Shown: positions 9,095 to 17,755 of the stretch, piece by piece | How positions within the stretch are numbered: position 1 is the stretch's first letter | How the letters are laid out: every line of letters begins with the position of its first letter | Origin: Thiogranum sp963752745 | GTDB lineage: Bacteria; Pseudomonadota; Gammaproteobacteria; DSM-19610 | Direction of reading: 5' to 3' | Assembly: GCA_963752745.1 (NCBI GenBank) | Contig: CAVWAK010000029.1 | Location: 1-64,000 of the forward strand | DNA: 64,000 bases | Position numbers and translations under genes: made by a program | Notes under the pieces: generated by a model | What the model saw: only the letters and a program-made list of their open reading frames with translations | Databases searched by the model: none | What the model was told of the DNA's origin: nothing

Positions 9095-9727
9095 ATGATC
9101 AAGAGCCTGAACACAGAGTCCACGCTGGAAAACGCGGGGTTGTCTGCCGAAGAGCAGGACCTGTTCAGCAACGCCCGGCCCAAGGCCTACGAGCCCTACC
9201 CCATCGAGGCCGTAGAGAACTTCGCCAACTGGTGCCGCGCCAATTCGCTGTGGATACTCGCCTTTGGCACCGGCTGCGGCGCTATCGAACTGCGCCCGTT
9301 GATGACGGCGCGTTTCGACGCCAACCGTTTCGGCATCGCCGGCCGGCCGACGCCGCGCCAGTCGTCGGTGTTCATCATCGGCGGTTACTCCTCGATAAAA
9401 ACCCTGAAGCGCATCGTGCGCAGTTACGAGCAGATGCAGGGCCCGAAGTTCGTCATCGCGCTGGGCATCTGCCCGGTCAACGGCGGCATGTACTGGGACA
9501 GCTACAACACCATCAAGCGGCTCGACCAGTACATTCCGGTCGACCTGTACATCACCGGCTGCATGCCGCGCCCCGAGGTGCTGGTCGGCGGCCTGGTGGA
9601 ACTGAAGAAGATGATCAGGGAAGGCCGCTGCGACGGCGCCAACCGCTACGTGGAGAAATTCGACTGGTACAAGGCCAACCAGAAGAGGGTGATCAAGAAC
9701 TGGAACATGCCGGACTACAACTGGTGA
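9095..9727 (+). CDS. NuoB/MbxJ-like Fe-S subunit (20-kDa family)
   Basis: 210 residues. The NuoB fold is clear: NWCRANSLWILAFGTGCGAIEL, IGGYSSIKTLKR, GICPVNGGMYWDSYN and ITGCMPRPEVLVGGL. It holds the cluster equivalent to N2 of complex I, next to the NuoD-like subunit. Cysteines at about 61, 126 and 156 fill three ligand positions. The usual Cys-Cys pair is Cys-Gly here (GTGCGAIE), with another Cys at about 47. A Shine-Dalgarno AGAGGTAG precedes the ATG. The gene has its own short leader after the NuoH-like gene and is coupled to the NuoC-like gene. Confidence 0.88.
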   Translation: MIKSLNTESTLENAGLSAEEQDLFSNARPKAYEPYPIEAVENFANWCRANSLWILAFGTGCGAIELRPLMTARFDANRFGIAGRPTPRQSSVFIIGGYSSIKTLKRIVRSYEQMQGPKFVIALGICPVNGGMYWDSYNTIKRLDQYIPVDLYITGCMPRPEVLVGGLVELKKMIREGRCDGANRYVEKFDWYKANQKRVIKNWNMPDYNW

Positions 9728-10263
9728 GCCGCATGCTGGAAAGATTGATAACAGAATTCCAGGTCAGCGACGTGCGCGAACGCAAGCCCGGGCTGACCAC
9801 GATCAGCGTCGACAAGGACAAGGCCGAGACCCTGATCCGCGAACTGCGTGACCGCGAGGGCTACACGCACCTGAACTTCATGACTGCCATCGACTATATC
9901 GAGCGCGGTTACTTCACCATTGTCTACATGCTGCATAACTACGCTACGAAGTCGACACTCAGCGTGCACGTCAACATCGACCGCGTGAACGCATCGATGA
10001 CGTCCATTCATACCCTGTGGGCGCAGGCCTGGACCTACCAGCGCGAACTGCGCGAGCTGTGGGGCATCGACTTCCCCGGCAGCCCGCGCATCGAAGAGGA
10101 CTTCTGCCTGGAAGGCTGGGACGAAATCCCGCCCATGCGCCGCGAGTTCGATACCGTGGAATACTGCGAACGTACCTTCGAAAGCCGCGACGGCCGCGAG
10201 ACCGTCGACCCGCGCGAGCACATGCACGAAGTGATTTTCCCGGAACGCGGGGGTGATAACTGA
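9724..10263 (+). CDS. NuoC/MbxK-like subunit (30-kDa family)
   Basis: About 179 residues. GYTHLNFMTAIDYIERGYFTIVYML, SIHTLWAQAWTYQRELRELWGIDFPGSPR and a C-terminal PPMRREFD segment match the NuoC/30-kDa family. The start taken is GTG at 9724, overlapping the stop of the NuoB-like gene; an in-frame ATG at 9733 is an alternative. It ends 1 nt inside the start of the NuoD-like gene. In complex I-like enzymes this subunit packs against NuoD. Confidence 0.85.
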   Translation: MSRMLERLITEFQVSDVRERKPGLTTISVDKDKAETLIRELRDREGYTHLNFMTAIDYIERGYFTIVYMLHNYATKSTLSVHVNIDRVNASMTSIHTLWAQAWTYQRELRELWGIDFPGSPRIEEDFCLEGWDEIPPMRREFDTVEYCERTFESRDGRETVDPREHMHEVIFPERGGDN

Positions 10264-11436
10264 TGCCCGGGATACCCACGCATTCGGCCTCGCAGGACAT
10301 GAGCCCGCCGGAACCGCTCGATCTCAGTTCCGGCAAGTACGTCAAGCTGTGGCAGGGTCCGCAGCATCCCGGCATCACCGGCAACATGTCGCTGGAGCTG
10401 ACCCTGTGCGGCGACGAGATCGTCGAGTGCAAAACCCACGTTGGTTACCTGCACCGTGGCTTCGAGAAGTTCATGGAGCGGCGTACCTATATCCAGAACT
10501 TCACCGTGGTGTGCCGCATCGCCGTGCCGGAGCCGACCTTCAACGAATACCTGTACTCCGCAGGCCATCGAGGAACTGTCCGGTATCGAGGTACCGGAAC
10601 ACGCCGTGTGGCTGCGCGCGCTGAACCTGGAGATGATGCGCCTGGCGAGTTTCCTGATGTGGACCGGCGGCATCAGCGGCGCCTTCGGCCTGTACACCGT
10701 GCCCAACTGGACGCTGACCTACCGCGACTACCTCCTCGACCTGTTCGAGGAACTCACCGGCGCGCGCATCTACCACATGTACATCGTGCCCGGCGGCGTG
10801 CGCAACCCGCTGCCGGACGGCTGGAAGGAAAAAACCCTGGAGATCCTCAAGGGCACCGAGAAAATGCTGCGCGAAGTCGACCGGGTGATGCTCAACAATG
10901 CGGTATTCAAGACCCGCACCAAGGGCCTGGGCCTGATCACACCGGACATGGTCGATCCTTACGGCATCGTCGGACCCAATGCGCGTGCCACCGGGCTGGC
11001 GCGCGACCTGCGCAAGGACGAGCCTTACCTGATATACGACCAGCTCGATTTCGACGTCATCACCGGCAGCGTGTCCGACGCCTACGAACGCACCGTGTTG
11101 CGCCAGCAGGAGATGTACCAGTGCATCGACCTGATCCGGCAGATGCTCGAGCGCATGCCGACCAGTGGCCCTTTCCAGGCCGCCGACATGCCCAATGTGC
11201 TGCACTGGAAGATTCCGCCCGGCGAGACTTACGTCAAGGCCGAGTGCACGCGCGGCGAATACGGCTACTACGTGGTCACCGACGGCAGCGAATACGTGCG
11301 CCGCGTGCACGTGCGCGGCCCCAGTTACACCCACGCCATCGCTGTCATGGAACGACTGGCGGTGGGTACCAACATTGCGGATATCGCCGGGTTGATGGTG
11401 TCGTTGCACACCTACCCGCCGGAAATCGAAAGGTAA
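10263..11436 (+). pseudogene. NuoD/MbxL-like (49-kDa) subunit, one frameshift
   Basis: About 390 residues. The N-terminal part (VKLWQGPQHPGITGNMSLEL, VGYLHRGFEKFMERRTYIQ) breaks off at about 10557 and continues one base later with AIEELSGIEVPEHAVWLRA through to SLHTYPPEIER. The fold is that of NuoD and [NiFe]-hydrogenase large subunits. The first metal-binding region reads VVCRIAVPE, with one Cys and no CxxC, and the C-terminal CxxC pair is absent. It should therefore not bind a NiFe centre. The break is best explained by one extra base, since both halves are strongly conserved. Confidence 0.82.
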
Positions 11437-11440
11437 CGGC

Positions 11441-13231
11441 ATGAGCCTCAAAGACCTGATTGCACCCTTTTTCGTCTGGCAGCGCGCCTTCGAAAAACCC
11501 TACACAGTAGGCCTCAAACCCATCGAGGAGCGCCCCGGCGCGCCCGCCTACCGCGGCTTTCATATCAACCTCAGCGAAGACTGCGTCGGCTGCGGCAGTT
11601 GCTTCACCATCTGCCAGAACCACGCCATCGACATGGTCAAGGTCGACGCCTTCGAGGCGCGCAGCGGCGACAGCGGACTGCGGCCACGCTTCGACTACGG
11701 GCGCTGCTGCTGGTGCGGATTGTGCGTCGACATCTGCACCGCCGGTTCACTGCGCATGAGTAACGAGTACGCCTGGTTCACCACCGACCCGGACGAGTTC
11801 CGCTTTGTCGCCGGCATGGAAAACAAAAGCTGGGACGGCCGCAAAGGCGGCTATCACCGCCACCCCGATTACCACCTGTTCCCACCGAAACGCGTGGAGA
11901 TGGAGATGCTGTCGCCGGAGGAAAGCCTCGACTCGTTCGACGAAGTAGCCAGGGGCTATAGTGAAGTGCAGGCGAAACTGGAAGCGGACCGTTGCGTGGA
12001 ATGCGGCATCTGTGTCGCCACCTGCCCGGCGCACATGGACGTTCCGGACTACATACACAGCATCCGCGACGGTGACTATGAGAAGGGCTTGCAGCTCATG
12101 TACCGCACCAACCCCTTCCCCGCCACCTGCGGGCGCATCTGCACACGCCGCTGCGAGTCGGTGTGCCCGGTCGGCATCCAGGGCGAACCGGTGGCGATAC
12201 GCTGGCTGAAACGTTTTATCGTTGACCAGGTCGAAAACGACGACTACGCGCGTATCCTGCCGCAGGCGGCACCCGCTACCGGCAAGAACATTGCCATTGT
12301 CGGCGCCGGCCCGGGCGGACTGAGCGCCGCTTACTACCTGCGCCTGAAGGGACACGCGGTCAGCGTGTTCGAAGCGCATGCACAGGCCGGCGGCATGCTG
12401 CGCTACGGCGTGCCCAGTTACCGGCTGCCGGATCCGGCGCTGGACAAGGATATCGAACACATCCGTGCCATCGGTGTCGAGATGCACTTCAATCACCGCG
12501 TCGGCAGAGACAGTACGTTTGCCGAGCTGGTGGAAAAATTCGATGCGCTGTTCGTCTCCACCGGCCTGGATGTGCCGTCCAACATGCGCATCGAGGGCGA
12601 GGACCACCCGCGCGTCATGGCCGGGCTGAAACTGCTCGACGATGTTGCCGAGGGCCGCGACCCGGGAATCGGCAAGCAGGTCGCGGTAATCGGCGGCGGC
12701 AACGTGGCCATGGACGCCGCACGTGTCTCGCGCCGCATCGGCGCCGAGGTCACCGTGCTCTACCGGCGGCGACTCGAGGACATGCCCGCCGACAGCGAAG
12801 AGATCCACGAGGCACAGGCGGAAGGCTGCCGCTTCGTGTTCCAGGCGATCCCGGTCAAGGCCCTGGACGCGGAACAAAGCGAACAGGTGACACTCCAGTG
12901 GGGTGAAGCGGAAATGGTCGACGACCCGCGTGGCGGACGCCCGCGACCGGTGCTGCAGGAAGACCGCATGCACCTGGACACCTTTGACACCATCGTCTCC
13001 GCCATCGGCCAGGGCAGCAACCTGGAATTCATTCCGGCCGACATCGCCGAACAGTTAGCAATCAAGTGGGGCAAGTTCATCCCCGGTGATTACCAGCAGA
13101 TGGCGCTGGACAAGCTGTTTGTCGGTGGTGACGTCGCCAACACCACCGCCGACGCCATCAGCGCCATCGAGGATGGCCACCACGCCGCGCGCGGCATTCA
13201 CCGTTTTCTTGATACCGGTCAGCGAGGATAG
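11441..13231 (+). CDS. NuoI-like ferredoxin fused to GltD/NfnB-type NAD(P)H flavoprotein
   Basis: 596 residues. The N-terminal NuoI-like domain has two [4Fe-4S] motifs (Cys at about 48/51/54/58 and 89/92/95/99, with an extra Cys90). Next is a GltD-type ferredoxin-like domain (Cys 185/188/191/195 and 230/234/238/242). An FAD domain follows (IAIVGAGPGGLSAA, about 284), with GGMLRYGVPSYRLP and a second nucleotide site (VAVIGGGNVAMDAARVSRR, about 410). C-terminal VGGDVANTTADAISAIEDG is typical of GltD/NfnB proteins. The N-terminal part should dock on the NuoB/D-like module. The flavoprotein part suggests direct NAD(P)H (or NAD(P)+/ferredoxin) exchange. It starts 4 nt after the NuoD-like stop. The direction of electron flow and true donor are inferred. 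Confidence 0.9.
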   Translation: MSLKDLIAPFFVWQRAFEKPYTVGLKPIEERPGAPAYRGFHINLSEDCVGCGSCFTICQNHAIDMVKVDAFEARSGDSGLRPRFDYGRCCWCGLCVDICTAGSLRMSNEYAWFTTDPDEFRFVAGMENKSWDGRKGGYHRHPDYHLFPPKRVEMEMLSPEESLDSFDEVARGYSEVQAKLEADRCVECGICVATCPAHMDVPDYIHSIRDGDYEKGLQLMYRTNPFPATCGRICTRRCESVCPVGIQGEPVAIRWLKRFIVDQVENDDYARILPQAAPATGKNIAIVGAGPGGLSAAYYLRLKGHAVSVFEAHAQAGGMLRYGVPSYRLPDPALDKDIEHIRAIGVEMHFNHRVGRDSTFAELVEKFDALFVSTGLDVPSNMRIEGEDHPRVMAGLKLLDDVAEGRDPGIGKQVAVIGGGNVAMDAARVSRRIGAEVTVLYRRRLEDMPADSEEIHEAQAEGCRFVFQAIPVKALDAEQSEQVTLQWGEAEMVDDPRGGRPRPVLQEDRMHLDTFDTIVSAIGQGSNLEFIPADIAEQLAIKWGKFIPGDYQQMALDKLFVGGDVANTTADAISAIEDGHHAARGIHRFLDTGQRG

Positions 13232-13236
13232 TATTC

Positions 13237-13683
13237 ATGAACAGCGTCGACGAAATTCTCGATTACGCCATCGGCCAGGAGCAGGAGGCCGCGGACTTTT
13301 ACGCCAGCATGGCGCAAACTGCCGAGAAACACGGCATGAAAGATACCTTCATGGAATTCTCGCGCGAGGAAGAACGCCACCGCGACAAGTTGCTGGAGGT
13401 CAAACAGGGCGACCAGGAACTGCATGCGCATGCCGAAGTGATCGACCTCAAGATCAGCGACTACCTGGTCGAGGTGGAAACCGGCAAGGACATCAGCTAC
13501 CAGGACGCCCTCATCGTCGCCATGAAGCGCGAGCGCGCCGCCTTCCAGCTCTACTCCGACCTGGCGGAAAAAGTCCACGAGGAGCAACTGCGCCAGGTGT
13601 TCATCGGCCTGGCCAAGGAAGAAGCCAAACACAAGCTGTTCTTCGAATCGGAATACGACGAGCGCGTTTTAGGCGACAACTGA
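13237..13683 (+). CDS. rubrerythrin-like ferritin-fold protein
   Basis: 148 residues forming a four-helix bundle with diiron-type motifs: EQEAADFY, EEERHRD, KRERAAFQLY and EEAKHKLFFE. It lacks the C-terminal rubredoxin domain of classical rubrerythrin. Such proteins often act in peroxide or oxygen handling or iron binding. It starts 5 nt after the fused flavoprotein and so is in the same operon, probably protecting or serving the redox complex (inference). Confidence 0.85.
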   Translation: MNSVDEILDYAIGQEQEAADFYASMAQTAEKHGMKDTFMEFSREEERHRDKLLEVKQGDQELHAHAEVIDLKISDYLVEVETGKDISYQDALIVAMKRERAAFQLYSDLAEKVHEEQLRQVFIGLAKEEAKHKLFFESEYDERVLGDN

Positions 13684-13720
13684 TCTGCAACACAACAGGG
13701 GCAGGAGCGCCGTCCTTCAC

Positions 13721-15064
13721 TCAAAGATAACGAATATAGATGTAGATGCTGCTGATGGCGATGGAGAAAAGCATCAACGGAAATGCGAGCAGCATGAATG
13801 GCAGGAAACGTATGGTCTGACCTGAACGTTCCGCGAAGCCTGCAACGATCAGATTGGCGCTGGCGCCGATCAGACTGCCATTACCGCCCAGACAGGCACC
13901 AAGCGAGAGCGACCACCATAACGGCATGAGTGCTTCCGGACCACCGAGTGTCGACTCCATGTTTTGAATCAGCGGAATCATGGTGGCTACGAAGGGGATG
14001 TTGTCCACCAGTGCCGAGGCGACAGCCGACACCCAGAGTATGGAAATCGCTGTGGTCGCCATATCGCCACCGGTCAGCGCCAGCACTTGCTGCGCCAGCA
14101 GATCCAGCAGCCCGGTGGCTTCGATCCCGGACACCATGATGAAAAGACCGATGAAGAAGAAGATGGTGGTCCATTCGACCTCGCCGAACGTTTTGCTGAT
14201 GTTTCGGGACTGGTCTTTGTAGCTGCAGGGGATATTTTGTAATAACAGCAGTAAGGCGGCACCGAACATCGCGATCGTGGCAGGTTGCTGTTGCAGATCA
14301 TGCGCAAACACAAACCCGGTTATCACCAGTGCCAGGACGAACAATGACATCCAGAGTAAACGGCTGTCCTTGATGGCCTCTTCCTGCCGGTAATTCATGA
14401 CCTGACGACGGCTCTCCGGACTCGCGCTCAGTTTACGGCCCCAGATCAGGTAGAGCGGGATCAACAAGGCGGGTAACAGCACGGCAACAAGTGGTGCCAG
14501 GTTGAACAGGAAATCGTTGAACGACAGTCCAATCGCAGAACCGATCATGATGTTGGGCGGATCGCCGATCAGTGTCGCGGCGCCACCGACGTTGGCGGCA
14601 AAGACTTCGGCAAACAGGTAGGGATAAGCACTGACCTTGAGCGCTTCCGTGATCAGCAAGGTCACCGGCACAATCAACAGTACCGTCGTCACATTGTCGA
14701 GCAGCGCGGACAATACTGCCGTCACCAGTACCAGCATGACCAGTATGCCCCATGGGCTGGCGTTAACCTGCTTTGCCGACCAGATGGCGAGGTACTCGAA
14801 AATGCCGGTTTGCCTGACGATGGCTACAATGATCATCATGCCGGTGAGCAGGCCAATGGTGTTGAAGTCGATGCCTTCGATAGCAGCTTTCTGCGTCAGG
14901 ACCCCACCCACAATCATCAGGCTGGCGGCTAACAGGGATATGATCACCCGGTTGACCCGCTCGCTCATGATCAGCACGTAGGACAGTACAAAAAGCATGC
15001 CCGCAAACCACATGGGGTGCAGGCCAAACACTACCTCTGCGGTTGCACTGCCGTGGCCGTGCAT
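13721..15064 (-). CDS. ArsB/NhaD-superfamily ion transporter
   Basis: 447 residues, about 11-12 membrane helices. Family features are LSALLDNVTTVLLIVPVTL, NVGGAATLIGDPPNIMIG and LGGNGSLIGASANLIVAG, the paired hairpin motifs of the ion transporter superfamily that contains ArsB and NhaD. The substrate cannot be read from sequence; Na+/H+ exchange or anion export are both possible. Its ATG follows directly on the stop of the CBS-domain gene with no gap. It is convergent with the Mbx-like operon. Confidence 0.85.
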   Translation of the reverse strand: MHGHGSATAEVVFGLHPMWFAGMLFVLSYVLIMSERVNRVIISLLAASLMIVGGVLTQKAAIEGIDFNTIGLLTGMMIIVAIVRQTGIFEYLAIWSAKQVNASPWGILVMLVLVTAVLSALLDNVTTVLLIVPVTLLITEALKVSAYPYLFAEVFAANVGGAATLIGDPPNIMIGSAIGLSFNDFLFNLAPLVAVLLPALLIPLYLIWGRKLSASPESRRQVMNYRQEEAIKDSRLLWMSLFVLALVITGFVFAHDLQQQPATIAMFGAALLLLLQNIPCSYKDQSRNISKTFGEVEWTTIFFFIGLFIMVSGIEATGLLDLLAQQVLALTGGDMATTAISILWVSAVASALVDNIPFVATMIPLIQNMESTLGGPEALMPLWWSLSLGACLGGNGSLIGASANLIVAGFAERSGQTIRFLPFMLLAFPLMLFSIAISSIYIYIRYL

Positions 15065-15523
15065 TCAGATATCCGCTGCCAGAATATTTCTGCCTGCGTC
15101 AAAGTAGGAGATGACACCGACCAGCTTACCCGAATCCATTTCCACTACCGGCAGGCTGGCATGCGTGCGGTAGAGGACCAGCAAGGTCTCCACCAGCGGG
15201 GTGTCGGGAGCGACCGTAGGGACCTGGTCGTACATGCAGCTGGAGATCGGTTGATCCACGTGCTGGTTCAGGCGCCGGTGGATGTCAGACAGCGTCTCGC
15301 GGACAAACTCTACGCTATGCAGCCCGTGTTCCATGATGGCCGCCTTTGGCAGCGCCAGGCGCAGCAGGCAGTCGACCCCGAATACGCCCAGAAAACGCCC
15401 ATCTCCATCCACCACCGGCAGGTTTCGGTAACGGTGCTTCATGATGTACTGCATCGCAGTGGCGATGGTGCTGTCGGGCTGCAGCACCGTTGGGTTGGTG
15501 TCCATAATCGAGCGAGCGGTCAT
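15065..15523 (-). CDS. two-CBS-domain protein
   Basis: 152 residues with two CBS repeats: MTARSIMDTNPTVLQPDSTI ... YRNLPVVDGDGRFLGVF, and ISSCMYDQVPTVAPDTPL ... HASLPVVEMDSGKLVGVIS. CBS pairs bind adenine nucleotides and gate partner transporters or enzymes. It is immediately upstream of, and coupled to, the ArsB/NhaD-type transporter, so regulation of that transporter is the likely role. Confidence 0.85.
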   Translation of the reverse strand: MTARSIMDTNPTVLQPDSTIATAMQYIMKHRYRNLPVVDGDGRFLGVFGVDCLLRLALPKAAIMEHGLHSVEFVRETLSDIHRRLNQHVDQPISSCMYDQVPTVAPDTPLVETLLVLYRTHASLPVVEMDSGKLVGVISYFDAGRNILAADI

Positions 15524-15563
15524 CGCTATAGGCTACCCGTTTGTCCGGCGATTGCACAGCGAG

Positions 15564-16160
15564 TCAGCGGTAGCTTCGCAGTAAGCCTTTCAATAGTCCC
15601 TGCACCTGCACTTCATCCGGTAAATAGGTCATCGCTTCCATACTGACATTCGCCGGATGCAAAACCACCTCCCCCGGTTTCTGCTCAATCCGCTTCAGCG
15701 TCACTTCTTCATTCCTGACCAGCGCCACCACGATCTCGCCGTTGTTGGCAGCGTCGCGCTGTTCGATGACCACGTAGTCACCGTCGAGGATGCCTTCCTC
15801 GATCATGGAGTCGCCGCGCACTTTGAGTACGTAGCAGGGTTTGCGGCCGAGCAGTTCGTCGGGCACTTGCATGACTTCGGGTTGCGGGACGGCTTCGATG
15901 GGGCGGCCGGCGGCGATGGTGCCGAGGAAGGGGATGCCCTCCTCTTCTTGCCTTTGAGCCAGGCGAATGCCGCGGTGGGTGCGGTCCATGGGTTCGATCA
16001 GGCCGGCCTGGATCAGGGCCTGGATGTGTTTGTGCAGGGAGCCGCGGGAGGTCAGGCCGAGGGCCTGGCAGAGTTCTTCGTGGGTTGGGGGGTGGTCGAA
16101 ATGGTCCTGGTTTTCAAGCAGGTAGTCGTAGATTTCCTGTTGGCGGCGGGTCAGGTTCAT
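15564..16160 (-). CDS. lexA: LexA repressor
   Basis: 198 residues from the ATG at 16160 (NLTRRQQEIYDYLLEN, aligning with the LexA N-terminus). An in-frame ATG 8 codons upstream (16184) lies in the operator and is less likely. The winged-helix DNA-binding domain covers about 1-70. The autocleavage site is Ala84-Gly85 (TIAAGRP); catalytic Ser118 (GDSMIEEG) and Lys156 (EEVTLKR) are present. LexA represses SOS genes until RecA-stimulated self-cleavage. The gene is preceded by the 48-bp repeat-box operator also found before the MrfA-like helicase, so autoregulation is expected. Confidence 0.95.
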   Translation of the reverse strand: MNLTRRQQEIYDYLLENQDHFDHPPTHEELCQALGLTSRGSLHKHIQALIQAGLIEPMDRTHRGIRLAQRQEEEGIPFLGTIAAGRPIEAVPQPEVMQVPDELLGRKPCYVLKVRGDSMIEEGILDGDYVVIEQRDAANNGEIVVALVRNEEVTLKRIEQKPGEVVLHPANVSMEAMTYLPDEVQVQGLLKGLLRSYR

Positions 16161-16175
16161 GGTCCGGTTTGCTCT

Positions 16176-16223
16176 GTTCCCCATGGGTTCTCGATTCTAA
16201 CACCAGGAGAACCATTAGAGAAC
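16176..16223. promoter_or_regulatory. LexA operator, copy 1 (lexA side)
   Basis: GTTCCC (16176) N5 GTTCTC (16187), 14 nt, GAGAAC (16207) N5 GAGAAC (16218). The arms are direct repeats with 11-bp period, i.e. GTTC-N7-GTTC, facing each other. A possible lexA -10 (TAGAAT on the minus strand, 16199-16194) lies in the centre and a weak -35 (TTCTCT) overlaps the right arm. The same architecture occurs at 17763-17810. Confidence 0.7.
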
Positions 16224-16249
16224 AGCGCATCAGCAGCCCGGCCCCCGTG

Positions 16250-16474
16250 CTATGGCTTGCCACCGGTATCGAAGCCGGTGACCTCGTAGAGGACACAATA
16301 GGAAAACACGGCGGATGACAGCGCCACTGTAGCCATGCCGGTGAGTATGATATTGGACATCGTGTCGGTCGGCACCAGGTCGGTCAGCGGCCCAACGGCG
16401 AGCAGTGTCGAACCGGCCAGGGTACGCGCGACACGGTCCATGGTTCCCATGTTACGTTTCAGCTTGAACATCAC
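16250..16474 (-). CDS. DUF2892-type small membrane protein
   Basis: 74 residues. The start KRNMGTMDRVARTLAGSTLLAVG, two hydrophobic helices and the end CVLYEVTGFDTG match DUF2892 (YgaP-like membrane anchor) proteins, whose function is mostly unknown. The usual C-terminal CPLY is CVLY here. The gene sits between two copies of the LexA operator; a decayed copy of its 3' end is at 22150-22194. Confidence 0.78.
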   Translation of the reverse strand: MMFKLKRNMGTMDRVARTLAGSTLLAVGPLTDLVPTDTMSNIILTGMATVALSSAVFSYCVLYEVTGFDTGGKP

Positions 16475-16504
16475 TTCTCTCCTGTGTTGATGAACGGGGA
16501 CGAT

Positions 16505-17638
16505 TCATACGGAAACGACGCTCGTGGCGCCGGTCAGCACGCGTTCCCGGGAGGTCTCTGCAGTGTAGAGTCGTATGCCACCGCCCTCGGCCTTGACCGC
16601 ATACATGGCCTGGTCTGCATTACGGGTGAGCGTCTCCGCGTCGTCGCCGTGCTGCGGAAACACGGCAATGCCGATACTGGCGCCGACGCGCACTTCGTTA
16701 TCGCGCACCGCTACCGGCCGTGCTATCTCGGCCGCGGCACGCTGGCAGATGTTGAGGCTGCCGGCCGGGTCGAGGTCGTCCAGCAGCAGCACAAATTCGT
16801 CGCCACCGACACGGGCCACCGTGTCCACACTGCGTATACAGGCGCTCAGGCGACGGGCAATCTCCTGCAACAGGGCATCACCCGCACCATGTCCGAGTGT
16901 GTCGTTGATATCCTTGAAGCCATCCAGGTCTATCATGGCCAGAGCAAAACGGCCCCGGTCGCGCTGCGACATGGCGATCCGCTTGTCCAGCCGGTCGTTA
17001 AGCAGGTTGCGGTTGGGCAGGCCCGACAGTGCATCGTGTAATGCCATGTACTCCATTTCCTGTTTCTGCCTCGACAGTTCGTCGGTCAGGTGACGCAGAA
17101 CGAAGCTCATCCAGACCATCAACCAGATATAGAACCCCGCGGGGATCAGCAGGCGCTGGAAATAGACCTGGATCAGTGCTGCCACACTGCCGACCTCGAA
17201 GTCGTGCAGGAAGATCAGCTGGGCACCGCTTTTGGGCAAACGCAAGCGCGTCCAGGTCAGCATGCGGTCGCCTATGTCGAGATAACCCCCGTATTCGTTG
17301 ACACGATTTTCCTCGAGCACGGCCGGCTTGACAGACGTTGCGGATTCTCTGTCCATGCTGCTGTCTGCAAGCACCTCTTCACCACGCACGAGCATCACCC
17401 GGTAACCCGGTGCCGCCAGCGCCAGCAGGCGTTCGGGATCGCGGGCGTCGGGGCGGGCGCTGTACAGCTGCGCGCTCGCGTAGCGGTGCAGGTTTTCGAT
17501 CGCATGGATGAGTTCGAGTTCTTTCGAAGCGTTGTAGACGGCCAGCAGGATCAGGGTCACGCCGATCATCGAAGTGATGACCAGGAAACTCAGGAAGCTG
17601 TACTTTTCGGGAATCCTGTTGATCAGTTGCTGCGGCAT
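16505..17638 (-). CDS. membrane diguanylate cyclase (GGDEF)
   Basis: 377 residues. Helix at about 16-36, a periplasmic sensor region of about 110 residues, a second helix near 165-185, then a GGDEF domain (LHDALSGLPNRNLLNDRL, RVGGDEFVLLLDD). The intact active-site loop predicts c-di-GMP synthesis; no RxxD product-inhibition motif is obvious just before it. No EAL domain. It follows the same orientation as DUF2892 and lies on the segment that separates lexA from the helicase gene. Confidence 0.9.
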   Translation of the reverse strand: MPQQLINRIPEKYSFLSFLVITSMIGVTLILLAVYNASKELELIHAIENLHRYASAQLYSARPDARDPERLLALAAPGYRVMLVRGEEVLADSSMDRESATSVKPAVLEENRVNEYGGYLDIGDRMLTWTRLRLPKSGAQLIFLHDFEVGSVAALIQVYFQRLLIPAGFYIWLMVWMSFVLRHLTDELSRQKQEMEYMALHDALSGLPNRNLLNDRLDKRIAMSQRDRGRFALAMIDLDGFKDINDTLGHGAGDALLQEIARRLSACIRSVDTVARVGGDEFVLLLDDLDPAGSLNICQRAAAEIARPVAVRDNEVRVGASIGIAVFPQHGDDAETLTRNADQAMYAVKAEGGGIRLYTAETSRERVLTGATSVVSV

Positions 17639-17755
17639 GCGCGGAACCAGCTATGTGCTTCAAATTTAACGATGTTATTGGGCATCGTTCTCTACCCTGG
17701 GATAGCGGCACAACCCGCTGGTTACTAAAGGATCCAGCCTGGACTGACAGCGGGC

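Noticed and set aside
10263..11444. Possible [NiFe]-hydrogenase large subunit
   Set aside because: The fold fits, but the N-terminal and C-terminal CxxC metal ligands are missing, so a hydrogenase is not supported.
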